Of a stretch of 64,000 nucleotides of DNA, positions 63,041-64,000 are shown piece after piece. The translations under genes were made by a program, and so were the position numbers. A model generated the notes under the pieces. That model saw nothing but the letters and a program-made list of their open reading frames with translations. It ran no database searches and was not told the origin of the DNA. The DNA is from Neodontobutis hainanensis (Eukaryota; Chordata; Actinopteri; Gobiiformes; Odontobutidae). Each line of letters starts with the position of its first letter. Positions within the stretch are counted from its first letter, which is position 1. Location: assembly GCA_024349245.1 (NCBI GenBank), contig JALDNG010000102.1, positions 716,001-780,000 of the forward strand, given 5' to 3'.

Positions 63041-64000
63041 GAACATGTAAGTTTTACAAAACCAAAATTCATAGAAGTCCTTGATGTCATGTCACTGTCA
63101 AGTGTAGAGATGTCAACTTCTCTTGTGGCTTGCTTTCTGCACACAGATATCAAAGATTGAAAGCACTGAAACTAGCCACTGTGGTACTTGAGGAGTTGTT
63201 TCAAAAGTCAAAGCTTTTATGTGAAAAAGAATACAACATATTTATTTATGGTTTTGACTGACAGCATATGATTTAAAAATTCTGGACACTTTGCATTTCC
63301 CATGGACAAACATGTTGACGGTAGTAAGACAGGTACCGTATGTGCCTCTCAAACCACGCTTTGACAGTCACCTTTCAACCTGCCAAGTTCAAACAAATGG
63401 CCACTCGTGTTTGCATTCAGTAGCGGCGGTCACAGCTGCTTGGACGTCTGACAGGCTCGTCTAGAGTTCAACCACCCCGTCTGTGCTGACAGCTTCTGCT
63501 ATTAAGGACACCAGCGGTCCACGGCTTCCCACTGAGCCACTGACTGGTTTGGAGAACACAGACAGACGGCTTTTCTCCTAAAGTCTCCAGCTGGACACTC
63601 CTAGATATGAGGCGTCAGAAATAATACTTTTGTCTTTATTGATTTCCATGGAGACAGTTGTTTATCTGCAGAGAGGTCAGAGGTCAGGGCCTGGAGTTGG
63701 TCAGTTTTTGTTTATGTTTTAGACAGGGCACTTTAGCCAGAAGATGGAAAAAGCAATATTATGTACAAACACAGAAGATAAAAGTTTTATTATAGCTCTT
63801 TCAGTCGTAGTTAATGTGCTGCCCATGGCAAACATAGATTTAACAACCCTGCCCTGATCAACAGCAATGCTTTTTCAACTCATGTGGTTCAATATTATTT
63901 CATTTTTATGTAGCACAAATTAAGGCAATCTAATGGTGTTGAATGGGAATACCCAACAAATACCTTTTGGAGTAACCACTTGGCCAGTGTGGATTGAACA

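Larger units (their letters stand above)
49450..64000. other. Downstream intergenic region, no gene recognised
   Basis: All frames are interrupted, with the longest open frames under about 95 codons and none resembling a known protein. It contains SINE remnants, a GT microsatellite, a degenerate minisatellite and a hAT-like end (listed separately). Stretches near 50.7-51.0, 53.2-53.5, 58.5-59.1 and 63.4-63.6 kb are compositionally richer and could be regulatory, but no motif supports a specific role. Confidence 0.65.

Overview
The window is vertebrate genomic DNA, most likely from a teleost fish. The evidence is one large intron-containing gene of a vertebrate-specific family, AT-rich non-coding DNA full of (CA/GT)n microsatellites, and worn copies of fish-type tRNA-derived SINEs and a hAT-like element. 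No prokaryotic or viral gene organisation is visible.

Only one protein-coding gene is supportable: a teashirt zinc-finger homeobox gene on the + strand, best matched to tshz1. A short first coding exon (23733-23772, 13 codons plus one base) begins with the family N-terminus MPRRKQQAPRRSA. It is joined by a phase-1 intron of about 20.9 kb (23773-44641) to a single long second exon (44642-47948). That exon encodes an acidic N-terminus, five C2H2-type zinc fingers, a CtBP-binding PIDLT motif and the divergent teashirt homeodomain. As written, exon 2 carries a one-base loss in an A-run (45736-45741). This splits it into an N-terminal part ending at TGA 45757-45759 and a C-terminal part open to TAA 47946-47948. 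One extra A gives a continuous product of about 1115 aa.

Layout: 1 to about 21.5 kb is upstream intergenic DNA with microsatellites, one clear SINE and several AT-rich, homeobox/POU/GATA-site-bearing islands that look like candidate enhancers. About 21.5-23.8 kb is a GC/CpG-rich promoter and 5' leader zone with candidate non-coding splice sites and upstream ORFs. 23.8-44.6 kb is the intron, with more candidate regulatory islands, a polypurine tract and decayed repeats, one containing a CTCF-like motif. 47.9 kb to about 49.1 (or 49.44) kb is the 3' UTR with two polyadenylation signals. From there to 64 kb I see no gene, only repeats: a long GT tract, a degenerate minisatellite, SINE remnants and a hAT-like end.

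The most notable observations are the exon-2 frameshift, an out-of-frame 110-codon ORF that starts 32 nt upstream of the tshz1 start and continues across the splice junction, and the regulatory-looking islands. I found no convincing undescribed system. Conservation, the key test for most of the non-coding claims, cannot be judged from one sequence.
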